Positions 8,982-18,618 of a DNA stretch of 64,000 bases are shown here, piece by piece. Within the stretch, counting starts at the first letter, position 1; each line of letters opens with the position of its first letter. The stretch is taken from assembly GCF_008710705.1 (NCBI RefSeq), contig NZ_VYRZ01000003.1, positions 558,001 through 622,000 of the forward strand, in the 5' to 3' direction. Position numbers and translations under genes: made by a program. This DNA comes from Microbacterium radiodurans. GTDB taxonomy: Bacteria; Actinomycetota; Actinomycetes; Actinomycetales; Microbacteriaceae. The notes under the pieces were generated by a model. It saw only the letters and a program-made list of their open reading frames with translations, was not told where the DNA came from and ran no database searches.

Positions 8982-8993
8982 TAGTTTCGAACG
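8982..8993 (+). promoter_or_regulatory. Leaderless promoter -10 of glgP
   Basis: TAGTTT at 8982-8987 sits exactly six bases before the GTG start at 8994. No Shine-Dalgarno sequence is present. Confidence 0.5.
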
Positions 8994-11498
8994 GTGTCCG
9001 AGAACAGCAAGCTCCCCGCATCCCGCCCGCTGACGGCGACGCACCCGCTCGCCCTCGCCCCGGTCAGTTCGCCGCCCGCGACGGTCGACGGGTTCGTCCG
9101 CGAATTCCTGGTCAACCTGAACCTCGAACGCGGGGTCGCGCTGTCCACCTCGACGGCGACCGACCAGTACTCGGCGCTCGCGACGACGGTGCGCGACTAC
9201 CTCGTCGCGCGCTGGCTCGAGGACCAGCGTCGCCAGCGATCCGCCCAGGGCAAGGGCGTCTGCTACCTCTCGGCCGAGTACCTGCTCGGTCGGCAGCTCG
9301 ACAACAACCTGCTCGCCTCGGGCCTCACCGAGATCGCCGCCGAGGCGATGGCCGCGTGCGGCATCGACATCGACATGCTGCGCGAGCAGGAGGTCGAGCC
9401 GGGACTCGGCAACGGCGGACTCGGACGCCTCGCGGCCTGCTTCATCGATTCGCTCGCGACGCTCAGCGTGCCGAGCATCGGCTACGGCATCCGTTACGAG
9501 TACGGCATCTTCCGCCAGACCTTCCAGGGCGGCGAGCAGGTCGAGAAGCCCGACGCGTGGCTCGCGCTCGGCTCGCCGTGGGAATTCCCGCACCCCGAGG
9601 CGGCTCAGACCGTGTCGTTCGGCGGCCACAGCGAGACCTACGACGACGAGGGCGTCATCCGCAGCCGCTGGGTTCCCGCGTGGAGCGTCCGCGCCGTTCC
9701 CTACAACTACATGGTGCCGGGCTACCAGAACGGCCGGGTGAACACGCTGCGCCTGTGGAGCGCCGAGGCGACCAAGGCCTTCGACCTCCGCACCTTCAAC
9801 AGCGGCGACTACGTCGAGGCCGTCCGCGCGCAGACCTTCGCCGAGAACATCTCGAAGGTGCTCTACCCCGAGGACTCGACGCCCCAGGGCAAGGAGCTGC
9901 GTCTTCAGCAGCAGTACTTCTTCGTCGCCGCCTCGATCGCCGACTTCCTCGACAAGGTGCTGCCGGCCGACTTCGACGTCACCGACCTGCCCGAGCGCGT
10001 CATCTTCCAGCTGAACGACACCCACCCGGTGATCGCGGTGCCCGAGATGATGCGCGTGCTCGTCGACGATCGCAAGCTCGACTGGGATGCCGCCTGGGCC
10101 ATCACCCAGCAGTGCTTCGCCTACACGTGTCACACGCTGCTGCCCGAGGCTCTCGAGGTCTGGTCGGTCGACCTCCTCGGTCGCCTGCTGCCGCGCCACC
10201 TCGAGATCATCTACCGCATCAACGACGAGTTCCTCGTGCGGGTGCGGGAGCGCTTCGGCGACGACGAGCAGCGGCTGCGCGACATGTCGATCGTCTCCGA
10301 GCACCGCGCGGTGCGGATGGCGTACCTCGCGACGGTGGCGGGCGCGAAGGTCAACGGTGTGGCCGAGCTGCACTCCCAGCTGCTGCGCGAGAAGGTGCTG
10401 CACGACTTCGACGAGCTCATGCCCGAGAAGTTCACGAACGTCACCAACGGTGTGACGCCCCGCCGCTTCGTGCGCCTGGCGAACCCGCGCCTGTCGGAAC
10501 TCATCACCGATGCGCTCGGCACCGGGTGGCTGACCGACCTCGAGCGGCTGCGCGAGCTCGAGTCGTACGCCGAGGATGCCGACTTCCGCTCCGCCTTCGC
10601 CGAGGTCAAGGCGGCGAACAAGCGCCGGCTCGACGAGGTGCTGCGCGCCCGCGACGGGTTCGAGATCGCCGATGACCACCTGCTCGATGTCATGGTCAAG
10701 CGCCTGCACGAGTACAAGCGCCAGATGCTCAAGGTGCTCCACATCGTCACGCTCTACGAGCGCGTCGTGTCGGGGCGGGTCGCGGCATCCGATCTCCAGC
10801 CGCGCACGTTCATCTTCGGCGCGAAGGCGGCCCCGGGGTACGCGATGGCCAAGCGGGTCATCCACCTGATCAACGCCGTCGGCTCGGTCGTCAACAACGA
10901 CCCACGGCTCGAGGGGCGACTGAAGGTCGTCTTCCCGCCGAACTACAACGTCACGCTCGCCGAACGCGTGATCCCGGCGGCCGACCTGTCGGAGCAGATC
11001 TCGCTCGCGGGCAAGGAGGCGTCCGGCACCGGCAACATGAAGTTCGCCCTCAACGGCGCGCTGACGATCGGCACCGACGACGGCGCGAACGTCGAGATCC
11101 GCGAGCTGGTCGGCGACGACAACTTCTTCCTCTTCGGGATGAGCGAGCCCGAGGTCGAGGAACTCTGGGCCAGCGGCTATCGTCCGGGCGAGTTCGCGCA
11201 GGGCGACGACGAGCTGCGCCGAGCGCTCGACCTGATCTCGTCGGGCACCTTCTCGGGCGGCGATCGCTCGACGTTCGAGCCGATCGTGTCGAACCTGCTC
11301 TACGACGACCGCTTCATGGTGCTGGCCGACTACACGTCGTACATCGCGGCCCAGGAGCGGGTGGATGCCGCCTACGCCGACCGCGACGCGTGGACCCGGT
11401 CGGCCATCCTCAACGTCGCTCGCACCGGCTACTTCTCGTCGGACCGCTCGATCCGCGACTACATCGACCGCATCTGGCACACCCCGCCGGCGCTCTGA
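8994..11498 (+). CDS. glgP: Glycogen/maltodextrin phosphorylase
   Basis: 834-residue GT35 phosphorylase that releases glucose-1-phosphate from storage glucan in the cytoplasm. Family landmarks are YLSAEYLLGRQLDNNLL, EPGLGNGGLGRLAACF and NDTHPVIAVPEMMR. These are followed by VKRLHEYKRQMLKVLHI and the PLP site EASGTGNMKFALNGAL, with the Schiff-base lysine near residue 683. The length fits bacterial GlgP/MalP. The first 25 residues are a non-conserved Ala/Pro-rich extension. GTG 8994 fits the leaderless promoter; a start near residue 27 cannot be excluded. No other glycogen genes are adjacent. Confidence 0.95.
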   Translation: MSENSKLPASRPLTATHPLALAPVSSPPATVDGFVREFLVNLNLERGVALSTSTATDQYSALATTVRDYLVARWLEDQRRQRSAQGKGVCYLSAEYLLGRQLDNNLLASGLTEIAAEAMAACGIDIDMLREQEVEPGLGNGGLGRLAACFIDSLATLSVPSIGYGIRYEYGIFRQTFQGGEQVEKPDAWLALGSPWEFPHPEAAQTVSFGGHSETYDDEGVIRSRWVPAWSVRAVPYNYMVPGYQNGRVNTLRLWSAEATKAFDLRTFNSGDYVEAVRAQTFAENISKVLYPEDSTPQGKELRLQQQYFFVAASIADFLDKVLPADFDVTDLPERVIFQLNDTHPVIAVPEMMRVLVDDRKLDWDAAWAITQQCFAYTCHTLLPEALEVWSVDLLGRLLPRHLEIIYRINDEFLVRVRERFGDDEQRLRDMSIVSEHRAVRMAYLATVAGAKVNGVAELHSQLLREKVLHDFDELMPEKFTNVTNGVTPRRFVRLANPRLSELITDALGTGWLTDLERLRELESYAEDADFRSAFAEVKAANKRRLDEVLRARDGFEIADDHLLDVMVKRLHEYKRQMLKVLHIVTLYERVVSGRVAASDLQPRTFIFGAKAAPGYAMAKRVIHLINAVGSVVNNDPRLEGRLKVVFPPNYNVTLAERVIPAADLSEQISLAGKEASGTGNMKFALNGALTIGTDDGANVEIRELVGDDNFFLFGMSEPEVEELWASGYRPGEFAQGDDELRRALDLISSGTFSGGDRSTFEPIVSNLLYDDRFMVLADYTSYIAAQERVDAAYADRDAWTRSAILNVARTGYFSSDRSIRDYIDRIWHTPPAL

Positions 11499-11553
11499 CC
11501 GCGGCGCCGCGACCGGCCCGCCGAACCGAATCAACCGAACGGAAGGAACTCTC

Positions 11554-12192
11554 ATGACACGCATCGCCGTCATCGGAGGAACCGGCTTCGCCGGCAAGCA
11601 CATCGTCGCGGAGGCCGTCTCGCGCGGCCACACGGTCGTCTCCGTCGCTCGCTCGGTGCCGACCGAGCGCGTCGAGGGCGCGACCTACATCGAGGGCACG
11701 CTGCTCGATGTTCCCGCGCTCGTGACGCAGCTCGAGGGCGTCGAGGTCGTCGTCTCGGCCGTCGCGCCGCGCGGCGAAATGGCGGGGCAGGTGCGGCCGA
11801 ACACCGCGCTCCTCGTGCAGAGCCTTCCCGAGAATGTGCGCGTCGGCGTCATCGGCGGCGCCGGCGGAAGCCTGGTCGCGCCGGGTGGTCCCCGCGTCGT
11901 CGACACCGGCTTCCCCGAGGAGTTCAAGGCGGAGGCGCTCGAGGCCATCGGCGTGCTCGAGGACCTGCAGGCCGACAGCAGCGGACACGACTGGTTCTTC
12001 GTCCACCCGGCCGGCGGCTTCGGCGCCTTCAACCCGGGCGAGCGCACCGGCAGCTACCGCGTCGGCGGCGACGTCCTGGTGACCGACGAGAACGGCGAGT
12101 CGTTCATCTCGGGCGCCGACCTCGCGATCGCTGTCGTCGACGAGATCGAGACCCCGAAGCACTCGCGCGAGCGCTTCACCGTCGGCTACTGA
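11554..12192 (+). CDS. NAD(P)-binding Rossmann protein (atypical SDR, NmrA/YwnB-like)
   Basis: 212-residue cytoplasmic protein. The N-terminal dinucleotide-binding motif is IAVIGGTGFAGKHIV, followed by the VVSVARS strand that selects NADP. VVVSAVAP and IGGAGGS are typical of atypical short-chain dehydrogenases that act as flavin reductases or redox sensors. No catalytic YxxxK is evident. ATG 11554 has GGAAGGA upstream. It is separate from glgP by 55 bases and may share its message. The substrate is unknown. Confidence 0.85.
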   Translation: MTRIAVIGGTGFAGKHIVAEAVSRGHTVVSVARSVPTERVEGATYIEGTLLDVPALVTQLEGVEVVVSAVAPRGEMAGQVRPNTALLVQSLPENVRVGVIGGAGGSLVAPGGPRVVDTGFPEEFKAEALEAIGVLEDLQADSSGHDWFFVHPAGGFGAFNPGERTGSYRVGGDVLVTDENGESFISGADLAIAVVDEIETPKHSRERFTVGY

Positions 12193-12243
12193 CGCTCGGA
12201 CCTTCGGGGGCTCACACCCGCGGACGATCGGACCCTCCGACGA

Positions 12244-13551
12244 TCAGACGAGGTCGCGCCAGTCGACCGCGGCCTCGTCGTCGTCTGCCGTCGGCACCGC
12301 ATCGGTGATGATCGGCACCGACATGGTCTCGGTCGGCGGACCCATCACGGTCGCCTCGTCCCGGCGATGGCGCAGCACGTTCTCGATGTACGACGACAGG
12401 ACCTCGGCCAGCGGCACCGATCTGCTCTCGGTCTGCGACAGGTACCAGCGGTGCTCGAGCACCTGGTGGAAGAGCTCGGCAGGCTCGAGCTTCGCGCGCA
12501 GGTCCCACGGGATCGACAGGACGACCGGCTCGAAGACCCGGGTGAGCCACTCGTGAGCCACCATCTCCTCGTTCGAGCCGAGGCGTGACACGCGCGCGCT
12601 GAACTCGTCGAGGTCGTTCAGCAGACGACGCGCCTGATTCTCCTCGACGTCGAGTCCGGTGAGCCGCAGCAGGCGGCGCTGGTGATGCCCGGCGTCGACG
12701 ACCTTCGGCTGGATCTGCACGCGCGTGCCGTCGGAAGTCGCGTCGATCGACATCTCGCCGATGTCGAAGCCCAGGTCGTTCAGTCGCTGCACGCGCTCGG
12801 TGATGCGCCACGACTCGTTCGCCGAGAAGGTCTCCTCGTCGGTGAGGGCGGCCCACAGCGAGTGGTACGACGACATGATGCCGTCGGCGATCGCGATGGC
12901 GTCGACACCGCCCTCGAGGCGGCCGCCGGCCTCGAGGTCCATGATCTCGCCCGCGATGTTCGTGCGCGCGATGTCGAGGTCGTGCATACGCTGGCCGCGC
13001 GTGAGCCCCCGTTCGTGGAGCTCGCCGGTCTCGGCGTCGACGAGGTAGGCGGCGAACGCCCCGGCATCCCGTCGGAAGAGCGTGTTCGACAGCGAGACGT
13101 CGCCCCAGAAGAAGCCCACGTTGTGCAAGCGCACGAGGAGCACGGCGAGGGCGTCGACCAGGCGGGTCGCGGTGTCGGGCCGCAGCACCTGCGTGAAGAG
13201 CGCGCGATAGGGGAGCGAGAACTTGAGGTGAGCGGTGACGAGGGCGGCCGGCAGTTCTTGGCCCTTGGCGTCGCGTCGACCGTCGATCGCGGCGACCCGT
13301 TCGACGCAGGGGACGTCGAGGCGCTGCAGCGACCCGAGCATCTCGTACTCGCGCCGTGCCATGACCGCGGTCGTCTCCTTGATGGCGACGACCCGGCCCG
13401 AGAGGTTCGCGAAGCGCACGAGGTGACGGGAGATGCCCTTCGGCAGGTAGACGATGTCGGGACTGGACCAGTCGGCGAGGGTGGTCGACCACGGCAGAGC
13501 GAGGAGGCCCGGGTCGACGCTGCTGGCGGTGATCGAGAGCGAGGTGGGCAC
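12244..13551 (-). CDS. DUF4032 protein with kinase-like N-terminal domain
   Basis: 435-residue cytoplasmic protein. The N-terminal half resembles a lipopolysaccharide/Rio-type kinase fold: LVRFANLSGRVVAIKETT supplies a lysine strand and VRLHNVGFFWGDVSLSNTLF resembles an HxD-type catalytic loop in which Asp and Asn (GDVSLSN) are present. YLVDAETGEL would be the metal-binding DxE-like strand. The C-terminal half is the DUF4032 helical region. GTG 13551 has GGAGA just upstream; a GTG 48 bases earlier lacks one. No partner is apparent in the neighbourhood. Kinase activity is inference from motifs only. Confidence 0.82.
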   Translation of the reverse strand: MPTSLSITASSVDPGLLALPWSTTLADWSSPDIVYLPKGISRHLVRFANLSGRVVAIKETTAVMARREYEMLGSLQRLDVPCVERVAAIDGRRDAKGQELPAALVTAHLKFSLPYRALFTQVLRPDTATRLVDALAVLLVRLHNVGFFWGDVSLSNTLFRRDAGAFAAYLVDAETGELHERGLTRGQRMHDLDIARTNIAGEIMDLEAGGRLEGGVDAIAIADGIMSSYHSLWAALTDEETFSANESWRITERVQRLNDLGFDIGEMSIDATSDGTRVQIQPKVVDAGHHQRRLLRLTGLDVEENQARRLLNDLDEFSARVSRLGSNEEMVAHEWLTRVFEPVVLSIPWDLRAKLEPAELFHQVLEHRWYLSQTESRSVPLAEVLSSYIENVLRHRRDEATVMGPPTETMSVPIITDAVPTADDDEAAVDWRDLV

Positions 13552-13605
13552 GGGGTCTCCGTTCAGGTTCTTCGATCGCGACGCGACGGGCGCCGGCACG
13601 AAACA

Positions 13606-13641
13606 CTGCGGCGCGGACGGCCGAAGCCATCCGCGCCGCAG
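13606..13641 (-). terminator. Terminator hairpin downstream of the msmK-type gene
   Basis: Perfect 12-bp stem CTGCGGCGCGGA / TCCGCGCCGCAG with a 12-base loop, 18 bases past the msmK stop. On the minus strand it is followed by TGTTTCGT. It separates this gene from the DUF4032 gene downstream. Confidence 0.7.
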
Positions 13642-13658
13642 CGTACGAATCTACCGGA

Positions 13659-14762
<1,104 letters not shown>

Positions 14763-15065
14763 TGTTTCTTCTCCTTCACCGGCAGGTACGTGCCGGACGA
14801 TCCGTTGTGATGGAACGGGGGTCTCCCCGTACGCCCGCCATCGGACGCAAGCTCAGTATGCCACGCGCGGGCGCGATCCGAGACCGGCGCGATCGGCGGG
14901 ATGCTCTGGGCTTTCCCAGACAGGCTGATTACCATCGGAACAGCCCGCGCCGCCCGACGGATCGAGCCGAACGACCCAGCCGCTCGAGGCAGCCGCCCGA
15001 CGCAGCCGCCCGACACGGCCGTCCGCCGCAGCGCTTCTCCACGATCTCCCGCTCACCGAGGTTCC
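14763..15065. other. 303-bp divergent intergenic region
   Basis: Separates msmK (minus) from the DsbA-like gene (plus). For msmK a CATACT -10-like box lies at 14860-14855 on the minus strand. For the plus gene TACCAT at 14930-14935 is the best -10 candidate, with a poor -35. From about 14940 to 15060 the DNA is very GC-rich with repeated GCCGCCCGAC words. No clear operator or RNA gene is seen. Confidence 0.5.
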
Positions 15066-16034
15066 ATGTCATCCGACGACACTCCCGACGCAGCCGACTC
15101 CGAGGCCGGCATCGACCGCCGCGAAGCGGTCCGCGAGAAGGCCCAGCAGGTGCACACCCGCCAGTCGCGGGCACGGCTCGCGCGTCGGTCCGGTCTCGGC
15201 GTCCTGGCGCTCGGCGCCGTCGCCGCCGTCGCCGTCGTCGTGACCTGGACGGTGTCGACGGCGGGCGCGAGGCCGCAGCTGTCGCCGACCAACGCGTCGG
15301 GCGACGGCTTCGTCGTCGCCGACGTCGTCAGCGGAGCCGTCTCGAGCGACCTCACCGCCGAGGCCGCCGTACCCGTTCCCACCGAGACACCCGAGGCCGC
15401 CGAGGCGGAGGCGACGCCCGCCCCGTCGACGTCCGCGGCCCCGCCCGTCGAGATCCGCGTGTACGTCGACTACCTGTCCGCCGGTGCCCGCGACTGGCAG
15501 GTCGCCAACGCCGCTCAGCTGACCTCGTGGGTGGACGACGGCGCGGTCACCCTCAGCTACTACCCGGTCGCGATGCTGACGGCCAAGTCGAACGGCACCA
15601 AGTACTCGCTGCGCGCCGCGAGCGCCGCGGCGTGCGTCGCGACGAACTCGCCCGACGCCTTCTTCGCCTTCAACAACGAGCTGCTCGTGCGCCAGCCCGA
15701 GGTCGACACCGACGGCTATTCGGACGTCCAGCTCGCCGACATGGCGCAGGCGACCGGCGTCGACGCGACCAAGCAGGTCCGCGAGTGCATCGAGTCGGGC
15801 TCGTACGCCGCCTGGGCGAAGTCGGCCACCGAGCGCGCGGTCGCCGGCATCCCCGAGACCGACGGTCTGTCGCTCACGGGCACGCCGATGGTGCTCGTCA
15901 ACGGCAAGCAGTACATCGGCGACATGTCCGACCCCGCCGAGTTCTCGCAGTTCGTCCTGACGAGCGCGAGCGACGCCTACTACCGGTCGGCGCCGACGCC
16001 CACGCCGACGCCGACGGCCACGCCCGCTCCCTGA
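15066..16034 (+). CDS. Membrane-anchored DsbA-like thioredoxin-fold protein lacking CXXC
   Basis: 322 residues: a basic cytoplasmic N-terminus, one membrane helix (about 42-62, LGVLALGAVAAVAVVVTWTV), an acidic Pro/Ala/Glu linker, then a DsbA/thioredoxin_4-like domain outside the membrane. Where the family has a CXXC after a VDY-type strand, this protein reads VDYLSAGARDW, so the redox pair is absent. Only two cysteines remain (AACVATN and VRECIES). The cis-Pro segment TGTPMVLVNGKQY is conserved. The tail is a PTPTPT repeat. Thiol oxidase activity is therefore unlikely; a binding or structural role is possible. ATG 15066 is the start that matches the anchor topology. Confidence 0.82.
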   Translation: MSSDDTPDAADSEAGIDRREAVREKAQQVHTRQSRARLARRSGLGVLALGAVAAVAVVVTWTVSTAGARPQLSPTNASGDGFVVADVVSGAVSSDLTAEAAVPVPTETPEAAEAEATPAPSTSAAPPVEIRVYVDYLSAGARDWQVANAAQLTSWVDDGAVTLSYYPVAMLTAKSNGTKYSLRAASAAACVATNSPDAFFAFNNELLVRQPEVDTDGYSDVQLADMAQATGVDATKQVRECIESGSYAAWAKSATERAVAGIPETDGLSLTGTPMVLVNGKQYIGDMSDPAEFSQFVLTSASDAYYRSAPTPTPTPTATPAP

Positions 16035-16089
16035 TCCGATCCGATCCGCGCACGGCGGTCGTCGCGACGGTCGATAGACTGGGGCTTCT

Positions 16090-16165
16090 GCCGACTTGGC
16101 GCAATTGGTAGCGCACCGTACTTGTAATACGGGGGTTACGGGTTCGAGTCCCGTAGTCGGCTCCA
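16090..16165 (+). tRNA. tRNA-Thr (anticodon TGT)
   Basis: Cloverleaf readable by eye: acceptor GCCGACT / AGTCGGC, D arm GCGCAATTGGTAGCGC, anticodon stem CCGTA / TACGG around loop CTTGTAA (anticodon TGT), and T arm ACGGG-TTCGAGT-CCCGT. CCA is encoded at 16163-16165. A TAGACT -10 box lies at 16075-16080. Confidence 0.96.
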
Positions 16166-16209
16166 CAGGGGTCGCGCGCCGGGCGCGACCAGCCGAGGGC
16201 GGAGGGCCG

Positions 16210-16677
16210 ATGACCGACGACGCACGACACTCCGCGGGATCGCCCGATGCGCCGCTGCACCTGCCGCTGCGGGGCGCGAGCTTCGCTCAGGCGTTCAGCC
16301 GGTTCTGGCGGAAGTACGCGACGTTCTCGGGGCGTGCCAGCCGGAGCGAGTTCTGGTGGTGGTACCTCGCCAACGTGATCGTCACGACGGTGCTCGGGCT
16401 CGCCACCGGCGCCGGCGGCTTCGCCGGCGCCACCTACGACGCAGCCACCCGCACGAGCCAGCCGGGGCCCCTGATCGGTGTCGGCGCGATCCTCCTGACG
16501 ATCTGGGGCATCGCCACGCTCGTCCCCTGGCTCGCACTGTCGTGGCGACGGCTGCACGATGCGAACCTCCCGGGCGCGCTGTGGTTCGTCGGTCTCGTGC
16601 CGGTCCTCGGCGGTCTCGCGCTGATCGTGCTGTTCGTCCTCGCCAGCAATCCGGCCGGCGCGCGCTACGACGCGTGA
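16210..16677 (+). CDS. DUF805 family membrane protein
   Basis: 155-residue inner-membrane protein. The DUF805 signature is present: FWRKYATFSGRASRSEFWWWYLAN, then three more hydrophobic segments, WLALSWRRLHDANLPG and a final ARYD. The family is of unknown function. ATG 16210 has GGAGGG upstream. Its stop overlaps the next gene's GTG by GTGA, so the two are co-translated. Confidence 0.9.
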   Translation: MTDDARHSAGSPDAPLHLPLRGASFAQAFSRFWRKYATFSGRASRSEFWWWYLANVIVTTVLGLATGAGGFAGATYDAATRTSQPGPLIGVGAILLTIWGIATLVPWLALSWRRLHDANLPGALWFVGLVPVLGGLALIVLFVLASNPAGARYDA

Positions 16678-17627
16678 GCGGCGAACAGTCGGCCGCCCGC
16701 AGCGTTCTGCCGCTCGGCGTCTCGCTGCCCGTCGCCGTCCTCATCGGCATCCTCACCGCCGTCCAGGCGCGCATCAACGGATCGCTGGGCGCGGCGATCG
16801 GCAACGGACTCGTCGCGGCATCCATCTCCTTCGGCTCGGGCCTCGTCCTCATCGTCGCGCTGTGCTGCGCGCTGCCGCAGGGACGCGCGGGGCTGCGGCG
16901 TCTCGGTTCGGGCGTCGGTCGCGACATCCCGGTCTGGATGCTGCTGGGCGGTCTCGCCGGCGCCGTCACCGTCGCGACCCAGGGGCTCACCGTCGCGACG
17001 ATCGGGGTCGCCCTCTTCACGGTCGGACTCGTCGCGGGCCAGACCGTCGGCGGGCTCGTCATCGACCGTGTCGGATACGGACCGGGCGGCGTCGTCGCCG
17101 TCACGGTGCCCCGCGTGGTGGGTGCCGCCCTCGTGCTCGCGGGCGTCGCGCTGTGCGCGCTCGGCCCCGGCAGCTCCGCGGCCGCGGTGTGGATGATCGT
17201 CCTCCCGCTGCTCGCCGGCGCCGGCGTCGCGTGGCAGCAGGGAACCAACGGGCGGCTGCGGCAATCGCTCGGGAGCCCGTTCGCGGCGACGGCGGTCAAC
17301 TTCGCGTCGGGCACGCTCGTGCTCGTCCTGGCCGCGGTCGTCAGCGTCGTCGTGTCGGGGATGCCGCAGACCTTCCCGGCCGCGCCGTGGCTCTACCTGG
17401 GCGGCCCGCTCGGGGTGACCTACATCGTGATGTCGGCCGCCATCGTGCGCCACACGGGGGTGCTGCTGCTGGGGCTCGGCTCGGTCGTCGGGCTGCTCGC
17501 GGCATCCATCGCCCTGGACGCGGTCGCTCCGGCATCCTCGGCGCCCACTCTGGCGATCGCGTCACTCGCCGCTGCCGTCGCGCTCGTCGGAGTCGCGGTC
17601 GTCGTCGTTCCCCGGCGTCGGCGCTGA
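16674..17627 (+). CDS. DMT family transporter, DUF606/YdcZ type
   Basis: 317-residue membrane protein with about ten helices in two halves. Each half starts with a similar segment: GILTAVQARINGSLGAAIGNGL in the first and GAGVAWQQGTNGRLRQSLG in the second. The repeated GNxxxA/NGxLxxxLG pattern is the hallmark of PF04657-type transporters. The substrate is unknown. The GTG start overlaps the DUF805 stop. The gene converges on oleD with only 19 bases between stops. Confidence 0.88.
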   Translation: MSGEQSAARSVLPLGVSLPVAVLIGILTAVQARINGSLGAAIGNGLVAASISFGSGLVLIVALCCALPQGRAGLRRLGSGVGRDIPVWMLLGGLAGAVTVATQGLTVATIGVALFTVGLVAGQTVGGLVIDRVGYGPGGVVAVTVPRVVGAALVLAGVALCALGPGSSAAAVWMIVLPLLAGAGVAWQQGTNGRLRQSLGSPFAATAVNFASGTLVLVLAAVVSVVVSGMPQTFPAAPWLYLGGPLGVTYIVMSAAIVRHTGVLLLGLGSVVGLLAASIALDAVAPASSAPTLAIASLAAAVALVGVAVVVVPRRRR

Positions 17628-17646
17628 TACCGCGCGGGTCGCCGTC

Positions 17647-18618
17647 TCAGCGCACGGCGTACGAGCGGGCGAGGCGTGCGAGCCCCTCGTCGAGCGAGAC
17701 GGCCGGCTGCCACTGCAGGTCCCGACGGATCGCCGTCTGATCGAACCAGTGCGCGGTCGAGAGCTGCTCGGCGAGGAAGCGCGTCATGGGCGGCTCGTCG
17801 GCGCCGGGCCGGACGGCCCAGACCTTCTCGACGGCCGCACCGGCCGCACGCGCGAGACCGGCCGGCACGCTGAAGCGGGGCGGGGTGACGCCGGCGGCTC
17901 GGCAGATGCCGGCCATGAGGTCCCCGACGGGGCGCGGCTCGCCGTTCGTGAGCACGTATGCGCGGCCACCCACCTCGGGTGCTCGCTCGAGCGCCGCGAC
18001 GATGCCGGATGCCGCGTTCTCGACGTACGTCGAGTCGATGAGCGCCGTGCCGCCGTTCAGGAGCGGCAGGGTGCCGCGCTTCGCGCGCGCGACGATGCGC
18101 GCGACGAGCTGCGTGTCGCCCGGCCCCCACACGAGGTGCGGCCGGATCGCGACGACACGCATGGCGGCGCTGTCGCGCGCGAGGGCGACGAGCTCGGCTT
18201 CGGCCTTCGTCCGGGCGTACTCGCCGCGCGCGTGGACCGGGTCGGCGGGGTCGGCGCCGGCGCCGGCGAGAGCGGAGCCCGCGTGGGCGACCGACGGCGA
18301 CGACACCTGCACGAAGCGCTCGACCCCGGCACGGGATGCCGCGTCGAGCAGCATCCGGGTTCCGTCGATGTTCACGGCGACGAATTCGCGCGGGTCGCCC
18401 GCGAGCGACACCTTGGCGGCGAGGTGCACGACGGCGTCGGCACCGTCGACGGCGGTCTCGACGGTCGCGCGATCGGTGATCGAGCCGGTGATGTCGCGCG
18501 CTCCCTCAACGCCGCTCGGTCGGCGCTGGAGCGTCCGCACCTCGTGGCCGGCCGCGAGCAGCGAGCTCACGACCGCCCGGCCGAGGAAGCCGGATGCACC
18601 GGTGGCCAGGACGATCAC
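17647..18618 (-). CDS. oleD: OleD, NAD(P)H-dependent beta-keto acid reductase of olefin synthesis
   Basis: 323-residue extended short-chain dehydrogenase. It has the Rossmann motif LATGASGFLGRAVV, VVHLAAKVSL, SSPSVAH and the catalytic YxxxK in GEYARTKAEAE. In the Ole pathway OleD reduces the beta-keto acid made by OleA to a beta-hydroxy acid, which OleC converts to a beta-lactone. Its GTG start overlaps the oleBC stop by four bases, making oleA-oleBC-oleD one translationally coupled unit. Position and motif make OleD more likely than a generic steroid dehydrogenase. Confidence 0.88.
   Translation of the reverse strand: MIVLATGASGFLGRAVVSSLLAAGHEVRTLQRRPSGVEGARDITGSITDRATVETAVDGADAVVHLAAKVSLAGDPREFVAVNIDGTRMLLDAASRAGVERFVQVSSPSVAHAGSALAGAGADPADPVHARGEYARTKAEAELVALARDSAAMRVVAIRPHLVWGPGDTQLVARIVARAKRGTLPLLNGGTALIDSTYVENAASGIVAALERAPEVGGRAYVLTNGEPRPVGDLMAGICRAAGVTPPRFSVPAGLARAAGAAVEKVWAVRPGADEPPMTRFLAEQLSTAHWFDQTAIRRDLQWQPAVSLDEGLARLARSYAVR

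Noticed and set aside
7176..11633. A 1485-codon open frame on the minus strand opposite cysS, rlmB and glgP
   Set aside because: Antisense to three well-supported genes, low-complexity Arg/His/Glu composition, no family features. It is a shadow of high GC codon usage.
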